Source: Methylotenera sp. (lineage in GTDB: Bacteria > Pseudomonadota > Gammaproteobacteria > Burkholderiales > Methylophilaceae). Taken from it: a stretch of 64,000 nt of DNA. The notes below the pieces were generated by a model, which saw only the letters and a list, made by a program, of their open reading frames with translations, was not told the DNA's origin and searched no databases. How positions within the stretch are numbered: the stretch's first letter is position 1; each line of letters begins with the position of its first letter. Positions 26,908 to 36,284 of this stretch are shown here, piece by piece. Where the stretch lies: contig NZ_JAUXOY010000005.1 of the NCBI RefSeq assembly GCF_030684185.1, forward strand, positions 32,001 through 96,000, in the 5' to 3' direction. Position numbers and translations under genes: made by a program.

Positions 26908-28083
26908 ATGAGTTTATCTATTCAAGAATTGATTGTAGAGGCGGATCGCTGCGTAGCATGCGGCCTATGTCTGCCGCACTGCCCAACTTACAGAAAAACT
27001 GGCTCTGAAGCTGATTCACCCCGTGGGCGCATTCAGTTGATGCGTGCAGTAGCACAAGATACTCTTCCGAATAATACACGTTTTAATGAACATATCGACT
27101 TATGCTTAAGCTGTCGCAGTTGTGAATCTGCCTGCCCGAATAACGTAAACTATGGGGCATTAGTAGATACTACCCGTGCCCTTTTTATCCCTAAAAAAAC
27201 TATTCTTTCTGCGCTTGCCAAACCCTTCATTCGGCACCGTCACTTGGCCAATATAGCATCTTGGCTACTGTGGCTGACACAACAGGCTAAACTGGATGGC
27301 TTACTTAAAAAAATAAGCCCGGCAGCAAAGCTTTTGCCACCTATTGATAAGCCAGTCACATGGAACAGCATGTATCCTGCGACTTTCCAGCGTAAAGGTG
27401 CTGTTAGCTTGTTTCTAGGTTGTGCAGGCAATGCTCTCGATAACCAAACACTCAAAGCCAGCATTTACGTATTAAACAAACTAGGGTTTGACGTGCATGT
27501 CCCATCCCGGCAGACATGTTGTGGCAGCATTGCCAGACAAATGGGTGATACGGATGAGTCTAGCAAACTAGTTGCACAGAATCAGCTCAGCTTTGACCAA
27601 ACGATACCTGTATTAACAACTGCCAGCGGTTGCGGGGCAGGATTAAATGATTATTTACCAGACCATAAAATCCAGGACATCAGTGCGTTCTTGATGACGT
27701 GCGACTGGACGACTATTCATATCAAGCCGCTTAACGAACGGATATATGTGCAAGACCCATGCACATTACGAAACGTGCAAAAAAGCCATCAAGCTGTTTA
27801 CACTTTACTGAAAAAAATACCCGGTTCAGATATTCAGGCGTTGCCAGGCAACAGCCAATGCTGTGGTGGTGCGGGCGCTTACATGCTAACCCAGAGCGAT
27901 ATGGCAAACAGCTTGCTTGATGACAAACTGACTACAATCAAAACCAATAGTGTTGCGATACTTGCTACATCAAACATAGGCTGTAGCTTGCACATTGCTA
28001 ATGGTTTACGTGAGAAAAATATAACCGTTGCTGTTTTGCACCCCATACAAATTATTGCCAAGCAAATAGGGTATGGCGTGTGA
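26908..28083 (+). CDS. Fe-S oxidoreductase subunit, GlcF-like
   Basis: A 391-residue protein with two 4Fe-4S ferredoxin motifs (C15, C18, C21, C25 and C66, C69, C72, C76) followed by two cysteine-rich CCG domains (RQTCCGSIARQ and SQCCGGAGAYML), as in the iron-sulfur subunit of glycolate oxidase. GlcF normally works with flavin subunits GlcD and GlcE to oxidise glycolate, but no such gene is adjacent, so the electron donor is unproven. It precedes coq7 by 68 bases in the same direction. Confidence 0.85.
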   Translation: MSLSIQELIVEADRCVACGLCLPHCPTYRKTGSEADSPRGRIQLMRAVAQDTLPNNTRFNEHIDLCLSCRSCESACPNNVNYGALVDTTRALFIPKKTILSALAKPFIRHRHLANIASWLLWLTQQAKLDGLLKKISPAAKLLPPIDKPVTWNSMYPATFQRKGAVSLFLGCAGNALDNQTLKASIYVLNKLGFDVHVPSRQTCCGSIARQMGDTDESSKLVAQNQLSFDQTIPVLTTASGCGAGLNDYLPDHKIQDISAFLMTCDWTTIHIKPLNERIYVQDPCTLRNVQKSHQAVYTLLKKIPGSDIQALPGNSQCCGGAGAYMLTQSDMANSLLDDKLTTIKTNSVAILATSNIGCSLHIANGLREKNITVAVLHPIQIIAKQIGYGV

Positions 28084-28151
28084 AAGCAAATATATTCCAC
28101 AGGCAAGCCAATTGCTGGCTTAAGTAAGGAATTTGAGCGTAAACTATCACT

Positions 28152-28781
28152 ATGCTAAGTAAATTAGATACACTGATTATTGAGTTCGATACAGGCTTGC
28201 GCACCCTACTTGCCAAGCCTCGCAGTATACGTGCGCATCCAGATGCAGGTGTAGTTGAAACTGATTTAAGTGAATGTGAAAAAAATCAGGCAAGTGCGCT
28301 AATGCGTGTGAACCATACCGGTGAAGTATGTGCTCAGGCTTTATATAGTGGCCAGGCACTCACTGCTCACAGGCCAGAAACTACGGCAGCTTTAAAGCAA
28401 GCGGCAATCGAAGAAACTGAACATCTAGCTTGGTGTGAATCACGCATCACTGAGCTTGGCGGCCGTACCAGCCTGCTTAACCCTTTGTTCTACGCAGGCT
28501 CGTTTACCATGGGCGTAATTGCTGGTGCGCTTGGCGATAAATGGAATTTAGGGTTTCTTGCTGAAACTGAAAAACAGGTTGGTGAACACCTAGCTAATCA
28601 CCTTGAAAAACTGCCGCAATCTGACCAAAAAACGCGTAGAATCATTCAACAAATGCAGCTAGATGAAGCTAAACATGCCAGTGAAGCCAAACAATACGGC
28701 GCGGCTGAACTTCCGGCACCCGCGAAATTTTTAATGAAAAAAGTATCGAAGTTGATGACAACCTCAAGCTACTATTTATAA
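28152..28781 (+). CDS. coq7: 3-demethoxyubiquinol 3-hydroxylase Coq7
   Basis: Di-iron monooxygenase of ubiquinone synthesis that hydroxylates the ring before the last methylation. The 209 residues show the carboxylate/histidine di-iron ligands: RVNHTGEVCAQ, EETEHLAWC and LDEAKHASEA. The C-terminus has a hydrophobic membrane-contacting helix. Fits the aerobic ubiquinone-based respiration suggested by the rest of the window. Confidence 0.95.
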   Translation: MLSKLDTLIIEFDTGLRTLLAKPRSIRAHPDAGVVETDLSECEKNQASALMRVNHTGEVCAQALYSGQALTAHRPETTAALKQAAIEETEHLAWCESRITELGGRTSLLNPLFYAGSFTMGVIAGALGDKWNLGFLAETEKQVGEHLANHLEKLPQSDQKTRRIIQQMQLDEAKHASEAKQYGAAELPAPAKFLMKKVSKLMTTSSYYL

Positions 28782-28795
28782 AAGGTAAGGTTTGA

Positions 28796-29113
28796 ATGCA
28801 AAAATTTAGTGATGTTTTACAAACGCTTGACGATGCCTCACATGTGAAGCGTATTGAGCTTTTTAATAACGACGGCAGCCCTGCAGGGGTGATAGAAAAC
28901 AAACCAGGCAGCCAAGGCTCTGTAAAAGTCTACTATCACTTGTATAGGATGTACGGTGAGATTTCTTTAGACGCCGCAGTTGAGGGCTTAAGCCTGTTTG
29001 CCGAGCACACGAGCGATGCAGAAAACTGCCCTGGCAAACACCCGAATGTAGATAGATTATTGAATCTTTTAGAAGATGAGCAGCCGCTTAAGGTGAAAGT
29101 GACTGAGAGTTAA
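28796..29113 (+). CDS. DUF2322 family protein
   Basis: A 105-residue cytoplasmic protein of the DUF2322 family, found mainly in beta- and gammaproteobacteria; no function is established. Seen: the opening LQTLDDASHVKRIELFNNDG and the C-terminal HPNVDRLL. It follows coq7 by 14 bases with an AAGG ribosome site, so it is probably co-transcribed. Confidence 0.8.
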   Translation: MQKFSDVLQTLDDASHVKRIELFNNDGSPAGVIENKPGSQGSVKVYYHLYRMYGEISLDAAVEGLSLFAEHTSDAENCPGKHPNVDRLLNLLEDEQPLKVKVTES

Positions 29114-29126
29114 GCTTAGGTCTATT

Positions 29127-29558
29127 TCAGCCTTTAAGCTCGGATAAAGATTTCACTTCAAAATCATGCGTAATTTTTACGCTCTTACTCAGCATAATCG
29201 AAGCTGAACAATACTTTTCCGCAGACAACTTAACGGCACGTTCCACTTGAGCCTCATTCAAACCGTCGCCAGTGACCACAAAATGCACATGAATTTTGGT
29301 AAACACTTTGGGAATCTCATCGGCGCGTGTAGCATCAATTTCCGCAACGCAGCCCATAATAGGCTGCCGTGCTTTTTTGAGAATGGCGACCACATCAAAC
29401 GATGTGCAGCCTCCCATCCCAATCAGTAACATTTCCATAGGTCGCATGCCAATGTTACGGCCGCCATTCTCAGGAGCGCCGTCTAACACGACGGCGTGAC
29501 CTGTTTCCGACTCGCCAACAAAACTAACGCCGTCTATCCATTTAACGCTTACGTGCAT
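29127..29558 (-). CDS. OsmC/Ohr family protein (YhfA-like)
   Basis: A 143-residue OsmC-fold protein with the two conserved cysteines of the family (Cys51 in GMGGCTSFD and Cys117 in EKYCSAS), which in OsmC/Ohr reduce organic peroxides. The sequence is nearer the YhfA branch than Ohr or OsmC proper, and the YhfA substrate is not known. Converges on the DUF2322 gene. Confidence 0.88.
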   Translation of the reverse strand: MHVSVKWIDGVSFVGESETGHAVVLDGAPENGGRNIGMRPMEMLLIGMGGCTSFDVVAILKKARQPIMGCVAEIDATRADEIPKVFTKIHVHFVVTGDGLNEAQVERAVKLSAEKYCSASIMLSKSVKITHDFEVKSLSELKG

Positions 29559-29580
29559 CTAACTTTCTCCAAAAAATGTA

Positions 29581-29930
29581 AATTTCTAACCGTAAAGGTC
29601 ATCACCACCAGAGACCTTTGCAAAAGTGTTTAGTGTGGATAAAGTACAAGGCGCACGGAACGCAGTAGCCGAGATAGTACGTGGTGTACAGCGAGGTTAC
29701 GAGTACCGCGCAACGCAGTAATTTGCCGCAATAAATACTTTTGCAAAGGTCTCCACCAATCTAAGCCGCTAAAGCGACAAGATTGGTGCGATAAATCAGA
29801 CAAGGCGCGAACAAAAAATAAGACCGCAGCATATGGGTTATATGTAAAGTATTATTTTTTGCGAGCAACGCCGTATGATGACGTAATGGGGTAAGCAGGC
29901 AATCCGTGTAACGGATGCTCGCAAAGTTAC
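29581..29930. repeat. Palindromic intergenic repeat, interrupted by the MITE
   Basis: Removing the MITE and one CACCA copy rejoins CACCAATCT with the rest of an inverted repeat (CACCAATCT paired with AGATTGGTG near 29777-29792). Further right, CAAAAAATAA (29813-29822) pairs with TTATTTTTTG (29850-29870 region) inside GGCG/CGCC outer arms, and ATCCGT/ACGGAT lies at 29902-29916. The whole 376-base gap between the OsmC and FKBP genes is therefore repeat DNA with no gene. Confidence 0.55.
29611..29753. mobile_element. Miniature inverted-repeat element (MITE) with target duplication
   Basis: A 143-bp non-coding element whose ends are perfect 17-bp inverted repeats (GAGACCTTTGCAAAAGT at 29611-29627, complement at 29737-29753), with similarity continuing further inward. 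It is flanked on both sides by CACCA (29606-29610 and 29754-29758), a 5-bp target duplication, which is direct evidence of transposition. No transposase gene is in the window, so it would need one in trans. Confidence 0.8.
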
Positions 29931-29934
29931 GTTT

Positions 29935-30405
29935 TTATTTAACGTCTAACAATTCCACGTCAAAAATCAAGGTAGCATTTGGCGGAATCGCACCACCAGC
30001 ACCACGCGCACCATAGCCCATTTCTGAAGGAATAATCAGCGTACGCTTGCCACCGACTTTCATGCCTGCGAAGCCTTCATCCCATCCCTGAATCACTTGT
30101 CCCTGACCTAAACCAAACTCGAATGGCTGACCACGATCCAAACTGCTATCAAATTTTTTGCCTTTGTTATCTTTTGCCGCAGCATCAAACAACCAGCCAG
30201 TGTAATGTACTTTAACATTAAAGCCTGGCTCAGCCTCGCGGCCTGCACCTACCTGAGTGTCAATTTTCTGTAATTCTGTAATTTCTGCGGTCATTGCTGT
30301 GGTTTCCTTTGCTGGTGTTTCCTGTTTTGATTTTGGTATTTCTGCATTGCAAGCGTTGAGCGAAAACGCTAATCCACTTGCGAGTAATACATTAAATAGC
30401 TTCAT
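29935..30405 (-). CDS. FKBP-type peptidyl-prolyl cis-trans isomerase, lipoprotein
   Basis: A 156-residue envelope proline isomerase. A signal peptide with lipobox LNAC puts the lipid cysteine at residue 19; after a Lys/Thr-rich linker comes one FKBP domain (about 48-156) with VHYTGWLFD, FEFGLGQGQVIQGWDEG and the closing IPPNATLIFDVELLDV. Assists folding of envelope proteins. Not part of an obvious operon. Confidence 0.93.
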   Translation of the reverse strand: MKLFNVLLASGLAFSLNACNAEIPKSKQETPAKETTAMTAEITELQKIDTQVGAGREAEPGFNVKVHYTGWLFDAAAKDNKGKKFDSSLDRGQPFEFGLGQGQVIQGWDEGFAGMKVGGKRTLIIPSEMGYGARGAGGAIPPNATLIFDVELLDVK

Positions 30406-30518
30406 TAATCTATTCCTATCTAATTAAAAAATTCATCATTTATACAAGCAGTATGATACCGCAAACACATGCCAGTTCGCGTAACTGCTAAATATTTATG
30501 AATAGATTTTCGCGCAAA

Positions 30519-31952
30519 TTAAGGCTGTTGATGCACCCATTCAATCAATGCATCTTGAGCATTTTTACTCTCTGCGGCCTTAGTATGATTCACCATCATC
30601 ACTAGCACATGGCGATGATTATTGGCATCTAACAGATAACCCGCAATGGCACTTACGCCATCTATCGAGCCTGTTTTTAAATGCGCGCGCCCATTTGGGC
30701 GGCTGTCTTTCAAGCGCCCCATTACTGTTCCATCTTTTGAGAGTATTGGCATTGAAGCCATCATTTCCGGCATCACAGCGCCATGGTAGGTGCTCACTAA
30801 CATCTGCCCTAAGTGCCCTGCACTAATACGCTCTATACGCGACAAGCCTGAACCATTTTCAATCACCAGCTCATCAAACTTCAAGCCTTTAGTAGCAAGC
30901 CAGTTTTTAATAACCATGCCACCTTGAGCCTCCGTTGCAGGTGGGCCACTAATCTCTGCGGCAATAGTTAACAGCAATTGACGCGCCATTAAATTATTAC
31001 TCCACTTATTAATGTCGCGTACCACATAACCTAACGGGTCAGAGACCTGTTCTACAACCTTAATAGCAGTACTGGGTATCTCTTGAATTTTAAGTGAGCC
31101 ATTGAATTTTCCACCCAACTCTCGCCACAGTTTTTTGAACGTATAAAATGCATATCGCTCATCATCGAACAAGCTCAACTCTAAATATCGTTCGCCACAG
31201 TCAGGCGAAAAAGTACCGTTAAAAGTCACGGTTGCGCCATTATTATCAGGACTTACTGTGTAAGAAAAACGGTTACGCCACGCACCACAAACGCCTTGGT
31301 TTAGCTTCATATTGTTGATGATTTGCACTTCAGGCAATGCAAATTCCTGGTTTATGTTTACGCCCGTACCAGTTGTGCTGAGTTTGAAACTGGTATTGCG
31401 TCCATTCACCAAAAATGCGCTAGGTTCTGCGTTGTAAGCGCGCCAACTTTCATTATCAAAGCTTTTACCATTTCCCACATTTTTTGCAAAATAACTTTTA
31501 TCAACAACCAAATCGCCATCAATCCCCTTAATGCCTGCTTGCTGCAAGCTCATCAGTAAGCGCCATAATTCTTGCGCCCTAAAATTGGGATCACCGTAGC
31601 CTTTAATGATTAAATTACCCTGTAAATTACCGTTATTCAACTTATCAATCACCACTTCACCATCACGGTATACCTCGGTTTTCCAGCGGTAAGTAGGCGA
31701 GAGTAATTCTAAAGCGGCATTGGTTGTGACGAGCTTCATTACAGAAGCAGGATTTAGACTTTTGTCACTATTGTGCTCCAGAATGGGGTTACTGCCCTCT
31801 ACTGCCTGCACATAAATCGCCACACTTTGCTGTGGAATTCCCACTTTTTTCAGAGCGTCTGCCACCGATGCAGGAAGTTCGGCATAAGCGCTCAGGCTTG
31901 CCAACATCAAACTAAAACTCACCGCACACTTTCTTATGACACACATATTCAT
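30519..31952 (-). CDS. dacB: D-alanyl-D-alanine carboxypeptidase/endopeptidase DacB (PBP4)
   Basis: Periplasmic penicillin-binding protein that trims or splits peptidoglycan cross-links. The 477 residues have a signal peptide ending near YAE, the active-site SVMK (Ser70, Lys73), SNN in WSNNLMARQ, and KTG in LKTGSIDG, with the large inserted domain typical of class C PBP4. The start overlaps the bioA stop by four bases, so the pair is probably co-transcribed although the functions are unrelated. Confidence 0.94.
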   Translation of the reverse strand: MNMCVIRKCAVSFSLMLASLSAYAELPASVADALKKVGIPQQSVAIYVQAVEGSNPILEHNSDKSLNPASVMKLVTTNAALELLSPTYRWKTEVYRDGEVVIDKLNNGNLQGNLIIKGYGDPNFRAQELWRLLMSLQQAGIKGIDGDLVVDKSYFAKNVGNGKSFDNESWRAYNAEPSAFLVNGRNTSFKLSTTGTGVNINQEFALPEVQIINNMKLNQGVCGAWRNRFSYTVSPDNNGATVTFNGTFSPDCGERYLELSLFDDERYAFYTFKKLWRELGGKFNGSLKIQEIPSTAIKVVEQVSDPLGYVVRDINKWSNNLMARQLLLTIAAEISGPPATEAQGGMVIKNWLATKGLKFDELVIENGSGLSRIERISAGHLGQMLVSTYHGAVMPEMMASMPILSKDGTVMGRLKDSRPNGRAHLKTGSIDGVSAIAGYLLDANNHRHVLVMMVNHTKAAESKNAQDALIEWVHQQP

Positions 31953-33268
31953 ACAGTGCTTTTTACAGCGTCAAAAGTTGCATTCACCATAAAATCAATT
32001 TCCGCCTCGCTAATTGTATAAGGCGGCATAAAATAGACCGTGTTTCCAATCGGACGTAATAACAAGCCTTGCTGCATAGCGGCCTGATAACATTGCTTTG
32101 AAAATTGCGCGCTTTGCGTCACTACGTCAAAAGCGAAAATCATACCTTGATGCCGCATGTGCTCGATTGGCAGGTTAGTCAGCACTTGCATTTCAGCTTG
32201 TATCACAGCAGATTTTTCACGATTATTTTGCAAAACATCATCAGATTCAAATATTGCCAACGTCGCCAAAGCTGCACTGCACGCAAGCGGATTGCCTGTA
32301 TAACTATGACTATGTAAAAACCCGCGCACGGTATTTTCATCATAAAAAGCCTGGTAAACTTTATCTGTTGTGAGTACCGCAGACAGCGGTAAATAGCCAC
32401 CTGTAATACCTTTTGATAAACAAATAAAATCAGGACAAATATCACCTTGCTCACAGGCAAACATCGTTCCTGTACGTCCAAAGCCCACTGCAATTTCATC
32501 CGCAATTAAGTGCACTTCATATTGTGTACAAATCTCCCGGGCGCGACGCAAATACGCAGGATGATACATCCCCATCCCCGCGGCACACTGCACCAGCGGC
32601 TCAATAATAAACGCTGCCAATTCGTGATGATGCTTGGTCACATAAAGTTCCAAAGCATCGGCACAGCGCATGGCAAAGGCCTCAGCGCTTTCACCCGCCT
32701 CTGCCAATCTAAAATCAGGGGTAGGCATTTGGGCAGACTGTGTCAATAGTGGCGCGTAAGTGTCTTTAAAAATTGCCACATCAGTTACGCCCAACGCGCC
32801 TAAAGTCTCTCCGTGGTAACTATTTTGCAGGCTGATAAACTTGGTTTTGTTAGTTTTGCCTGGTGTTTCAGAACGTAAGTTTCGCCAATAATGAAAACTC
32901 ATTTTGAGCGCTATTTCAGTGGCACTCGCACCATCACTGGCATAAAACGCATGGCCTAAACCTGTAAGCTTAGAAAGTTTTTCAGATAACTCAATCACTG
33001 GTTCATGGGTAAAACCTGCCAGCATCACATGCTCCAGCGTATCCAGCTGCTGCTTAATCGCATCTTTAATACGCGGATTATTGTGTCCGAACAAATTCAC
33101 CCACCACGAACTTACGGCATCTAAATAGCGCTTACCTTCAGCATCGTATAGCCAGGCACCGTCCCCTTTTTTGATAGGAATCAGCGGAAATTGCTCATGC
33201 TGCTTCATCTGCGTGCAGGGATGCCAGACAGATTGCATACTTCTGTTTAAAATATTTTGGTTACTCAT
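31949..33268 (-). CDS. bioA: Adenosylmethionine-8-amino-7-oxononanoate aminotransferase BioA
   Basis: PLP enzyme of biotin synthesis that makes 7,8-diaminopelargonate using S-adenosylmethionine as amino donor. The 439 residues have WHPCTQM and SSWWVNLFGHN near the N-terminus, Asp257-Glu258 for the cofactor ring, and the Schiff-base lysine 286 in CLSKGITGGYLPL. Other bio genes are not adjacent. It is divergent from rlhA, with 102 bases between the starts. Confidence 0.96.
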   Translation of the reverse strand: MSNQNILNRSMQSVWHPCTQMKQHEQFPLIPIKKGDGAWLYDAEGKRYLDAVSSWWVNLFGHNNPRIKDAIKQQLDTLEHVMLAGFTHEPVIELSEKLSKLTGLGHAFYASDGASATEIALKMSFHYWRNLRSETPGKTNKTKFISLQNSYHGETLGALGVTDVAIFKDTYAPLLTQSAQMPTPDFRLAEAGESAEAFAMRCADALELYVTKHHHELAAFIIEPLVQCAAGMGMYHPAYLRRAREICTQYEVHLIADEIAVGFGRTGTMFACEQGDICPDFICLSKGITGGYLPLSAVLTTDKVYQAFYDENTVRGFLHSHSYTGNPLACSAALATLAIFESDDVLQNNREKSAVIQAEMQVLTNLPIEHMRHQGMIFAFDVVTQSAQFSKQCYQAAMQQGLLLRPIGNTVYFMPPYTISEAEIDFMVNATFDAVKSTV

Positions 33269-33370
33269 GCCTGAATTGTACGATGTTTTTAATGTGCGAA
33301 TAAATCAAATGTCGTCATAAGCTGTTGTTTCGTCTAAAATTCAGTTTTTCAATATCATCGTTTACGCTCA

Positions 33371-35287
33371 ATGCTAAAAACTCGTCGCCACCTCGAACTT
33401 CTTGCCCCAGCTAAAAATGCAGATTTTGGTATTGAAGCCATCAATCATGGTGCAGATGCGGTCTATATTGGCGGCCCGGCATTTGGCGCGCGAGCCAAAG
33501 CGCCGAATACTATTGCGGATATTGTACGCCTAGTGAAACATGCTCATCGTTACCATGCTGAAGTATTTGTAGCGCTTAACACGATTTTTCACGATAACGA
33601 GCTGGCAGGCGCACGTGAGTTAGTGCAGCAACTATATGATGCTGAGGTAGACGCACTCATTGTGCAGGATATGGGTTTGCTGGAAATGGACTTACCGCCA
33701 ATTCAGCTACATGCGAGTACGCAAACAGATATTCGCACGGTTGAAAAAGCTAGGTTTTTAGACCAAGTAGGATTCTCGCAAATCGTATTGGCGCGGGAGT
33801 TAGATTTGCACACCATTCAAAAAATATCCGCCGCAACTACTTGCAACCTGGAATATTTTATTCACGGTGCCTTATGCGTTGCGTTTAGCGGCCAGTGTTA
33901 TATCAGTCATGCCCACACAGGGCGCAGTGCTAACCGCGGCGAATGCTCGCAAGAGTGCCGCTTACCTTTTACCTTAGAAGACCAAAAAGGCCGCATTATT
34001 GGCAAGGATAAGCACTTTTTATCAATGAAAGACAATGATCAAAGTGCCAATCTGCGTGCATTGATTGATGCGGGCGTGAGCTCATTCAAGATTGAAGGCC
34101 GCTATAAAGATTTACCTTATGTAAAAAATGCAACCGCACATTATCGGCAATTGTTAGATGAAATTTTGCATGAATCTCCTGAACTTGCAAAATCATCACA
34201 TGGCGATTGCACCTACACTTTCAACCCGCAACCCGAAAAAACGTTTAATCGCAGTGCGACGGACTACTTTGCTAATGGTCGCCAAGCCGATATTGGCGCG
34301 TTTGACACGCCAAAATTCTCTGGTGAATCGCTAGGCAAAGTTAGTAAGGTTGGTAAAGATTTTTTTGAAGTTGATACGGACATACAGTTACATAACGGCG
34401 ATGGTGTGTGCTTTTTTGATGTGCATAAAGAGTTAGTTGGCTTGCGCGTCAACTCTGTTGATGGTAAAAAACTTTACCCCAATGACATGCCGCTTGATAT
34501 TCGTCGTGGCATGGCTGTTTATCGCAACCGTGACCACGCTTTTATGCGCCTGCTAGAAAAAGATTCAGCTCAACGCAAAATCGCGGTAAACATGATACTG
34601 ACTGAAACGCAGGATGGCTTTTCGCTTATGGTGACCGATGAAGCCGGCTTCTGCGCAACGGCGTATTGCCTCGCTGAAAAACAAATAGCTGAAAACATCG
34701 AGAAAGCCAGGGCTAGTCTGTTTGAAAACTTATCCAAGCTTGGCAGCACAGACTTTATTACAAAAGAAATTCAACTAGAAACGACTCAAACATGGTTTGT
34801 ACCCGCCTCTACCGCCAATTCACTTCGCCGCGATGCAATCGAGCAATTGCAACAAACACGTGATTTAGGCTACCAACGCCCACCGCGTCGCGCTTCAGCC
34901 GAACCACCAGCAACGTACCCTGATGACACCCTAAGTTATCTCGCCAATGTGTATAACAAAAAAGCGCGGATATTTTATGAAAAACACGGCGTAAAGATGA
35001 TTGCGGCGGCTTATGAAGCAAATAAAGAACTTGATGAAGTTCCGCTAATGATTACCAAGCACTGCCTGCGTTTTAGCCATGGCTTATGCCCCAAGGAAGC
35101 CAAGGGAGTAATAGGCGTACAAGGTACAGTGACGGCAGAACCGATGACACTGATTAACGGGAACGACAGATTTACCCTGAAATTTGACTGCAAACCATGC
35201 GAGATGCATGTGATGGGAAAGATTCGCAAGCCAGTATTAAAAATGGGACCGCCGCAAACAATCAAGTTTTTGCAAAAAATAAATTAA
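33371..35287 (+). CDS. rlhA: 23S rRNA 5-hydroxycytidine synthase RlhA (U32 family)
   Basis: Peptidase-U32-family protein needed for 5-hydroxylation of a 23S rRNA cytidine (C2501 in E. coli). The 638 residues align by eye along their length with E. coli YdcP/RlhA: HLELLAPAKNADFG, HGADAVYIGGPAFGAR, FIHGALCVAFSGQCYISH, RSANRGECSQECRLPF and the C-terminal MITKHCLRFSHGLCPKEAKG with a late CxxC-type cluster (FDCKPCEMH). The cysteines probably hold an iron-sulfur cluster. The length and C-terminal domain distinguish it from the shorter tRNA enzyme TrhP/YegQ. Confidence 0.92.
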   Translation: MLKTRRHLELLAPAKNADFGIEAINHGADAVYIGGPAFGARAKAPNTIADIVRLVKHAHRYHAEVFVALNTIFHDNELAGARELVQQLYDAEVDALIVQDMGLLEMDLPPIQLHASTQTDIRTVEKARFLDQVGFSQIVLARELDLHTIQKISAATTCNLEYFIHGALCVAFSGQCYISHAHTGRSANRGECSQECRLPFTLEDQKGRIIGKDKHFLSMKDNDQSANLRALIDAGVSSFKIEGRYKDLPYVKNATAHYRQLLDEILHESPELAKSSHGDCTYTFNPQPEKTFNRSATDYFANGRQADIGAFDTPKFSGESLGKVSKVGKDFFEVDTDIQLHNGDGVCFFDVHKELVGLRVNSVDGKKLYPNDMPLDIRRGMAVYRNRDHAFMRLLEKDSAQRKIAVNMILTETQDGFSLMVTDEAGFCATAYCLAEKQIAENIEKARASLFENLSKLGSTDFITKEIQLETTQTWFVPASTANSLRRDAIEQLQQTRDLGYQRPPRRASAEPPATYPDDTLSYLANVYNKKARIFYEKHGVKMIAAAYEANKELDEVPLMITKHCLRFSHGLCPKEAKGVIGVQGTVTAEPMTLINGNDRFTLKFDCKPCEMHVMGKIRKPVLKMGPPQTIKFLQKIN

Positions 35288-35368
35288 ATATAAGCCTCAA
35301 TACTCAGATTATACTGACCTGCTGTTGACTTCTAATTAAAAAGGGGGCATGCTTCAATCGGTTAATAA

Positions 35369-35384
35369 TCACCCATAAGGGTGA
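35369..35384 (+). promoter_or_regulatory. Short inverted repeat before the DUF3568 lipoprotein
   Basis: TCACCC-ATAA-GGGTGA, a perfect 6-bp stem with a 4-base loop, 35 bases before the start codon of the next gene. It could be an operator or an RNA hairpin; there is no T-tract. Confidence 0.35.
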
Positions 35385-35418
35385 CACCTGTTTGGGTAAT
35401 TATAAGGGTAAATATAAA

Positions 35419-35826
35419 ATGCGGCATATTTTATTGGTTAGCTTATTATTGCTTAATACCGCATTGTTATCTGGCTGCTTACCGGCCATTACCACCGCTG
35501 CCGGCATTGGTGGCTCTGCTGCCATAACTCACACGACAAACGGTATTACCTACCGAACATTTACGGCTCCTTCTTCCAAAGTTAGAGTAGCTACTCTGAG
35601 TGCATTAAACCGCATGCAGATAAAAGTAGTCTCAGAGATCTTACAAGAGAAAAGTAACATCAGATTAGTGGCCGCAAAAACGAATGAGCGCAACATTGAA
35701 ATACAGATTGAGCCAATCAGCACCAACACCACCCGCATGAGAGTCACAGCAAAAAGCTCCGCATTTTCTTATGATAGCGCTACCGCCGAAGAAATCATTC
35801 AGCAAACAAAAAGATCTCTAGGGTAG
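35419..35826 (+). CDS. DUF3568-type small lipoprotein
   Basis: A 135-residue protein with a lipoprotein signal: MRHILLVSLLLLNTALLSGC, lipid cysteine at residue 20, then a Gly/Ala/Thr-rich stretch and a compact domain (ITYRTFTAPSSKVRVATLSALNRMQIKV) resembling DUF3568. No function is established. ATG 35419 is chosen because the signal peptide starts there; the upstream TTG at 35392 adds nine untypical residues. Confidence 0.8.
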   Translation: MRHILLVSLLLLNTALLSGCLPAITTAAGIGGSAAITHTTNGITYRTFTAPSSKVRVATLSALNRMQIKVVSEILQEKSNIRLVAAKTNERNIEIQIEPISTNTTRMRVTAKSSAFSYDSATAEEIIQQTKRSLG

Positions 35827-35858
35827 TCACTCCGCGCCCTGGGTGACTAGTGACTACC
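35822..35858. terminator. Inverted repeat between convergent genes
   Basis: GGTAGTCACT (35822-35831) pairs perfectly with AGTGACTACC (35849-35858); the stop codon of the lipoprotein lies inside the left arm. Between two convergent genes, so a shared terminator is likely, though no long T-tract follows. Confidence 0.5.
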
Positions 35859-35890
35859 TATCAAAGCAAGTATCTTTCTTGCTTCAGCAT

Positions 35891-36232
35891 TTAGGCTTTC
35901 TTAACGAATTCAGACTTTAACTTCATCGCGCCGATGCCATCGATTTTGCAGTCAATGTCATGATCACCCTCGACCAGGCGGATATTTTTAACCTTGGTGC
36001 CCACCTTAACTACTAACGAAGACCCCTTCACTTTAAGATCTTTAATTACCGTGATTGTGTCACCATCTTGCAGCACATTGCCGTTGGAATCGCGAATCAC
36101 TCGCGTATCATCTGCGTTTTCAGGGAGAGCATCTTTCGCCCACTCATGCGCACATTCCGGACAAACATACATATCGCCATCTTCATAGGTATATTCCGAA
36201 TTGCATTTGGGGCATTTAGGTAAATCGCTCAT
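35891..36232 (-). CDS. yjdM: Zinc-ribbon protein YjdM (PhnA family)
   Basis: A 113-residue protein with an N-terminal zinc ribbon (Cys7, Cys10, Cys24, Cys27) and a C-terminal KOW-like domain ([27 protein letters not shown]). The family is named PhnA for its E. coli map position but is not itself a phosphonate enzyme; its role is unresolved. The length agrees with YjdM. Confidence 0.9.
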   Translation of the reverse strand: MSDLPKCPKCNSEYTYEDGDMYVCPECAHEWAKDALPENADDTRVIRDSNGNVLQDGDTITVIKDLKVKGSSLVVKVGTKVKNIRLVEGDHDIDCKIDGIGAMKLKSEFVKKA

Positions 36233-36284
36233 AAATTACTTTCTATCTAATTATTTACTCTTCAAAAATTTACCATACCTTAAG

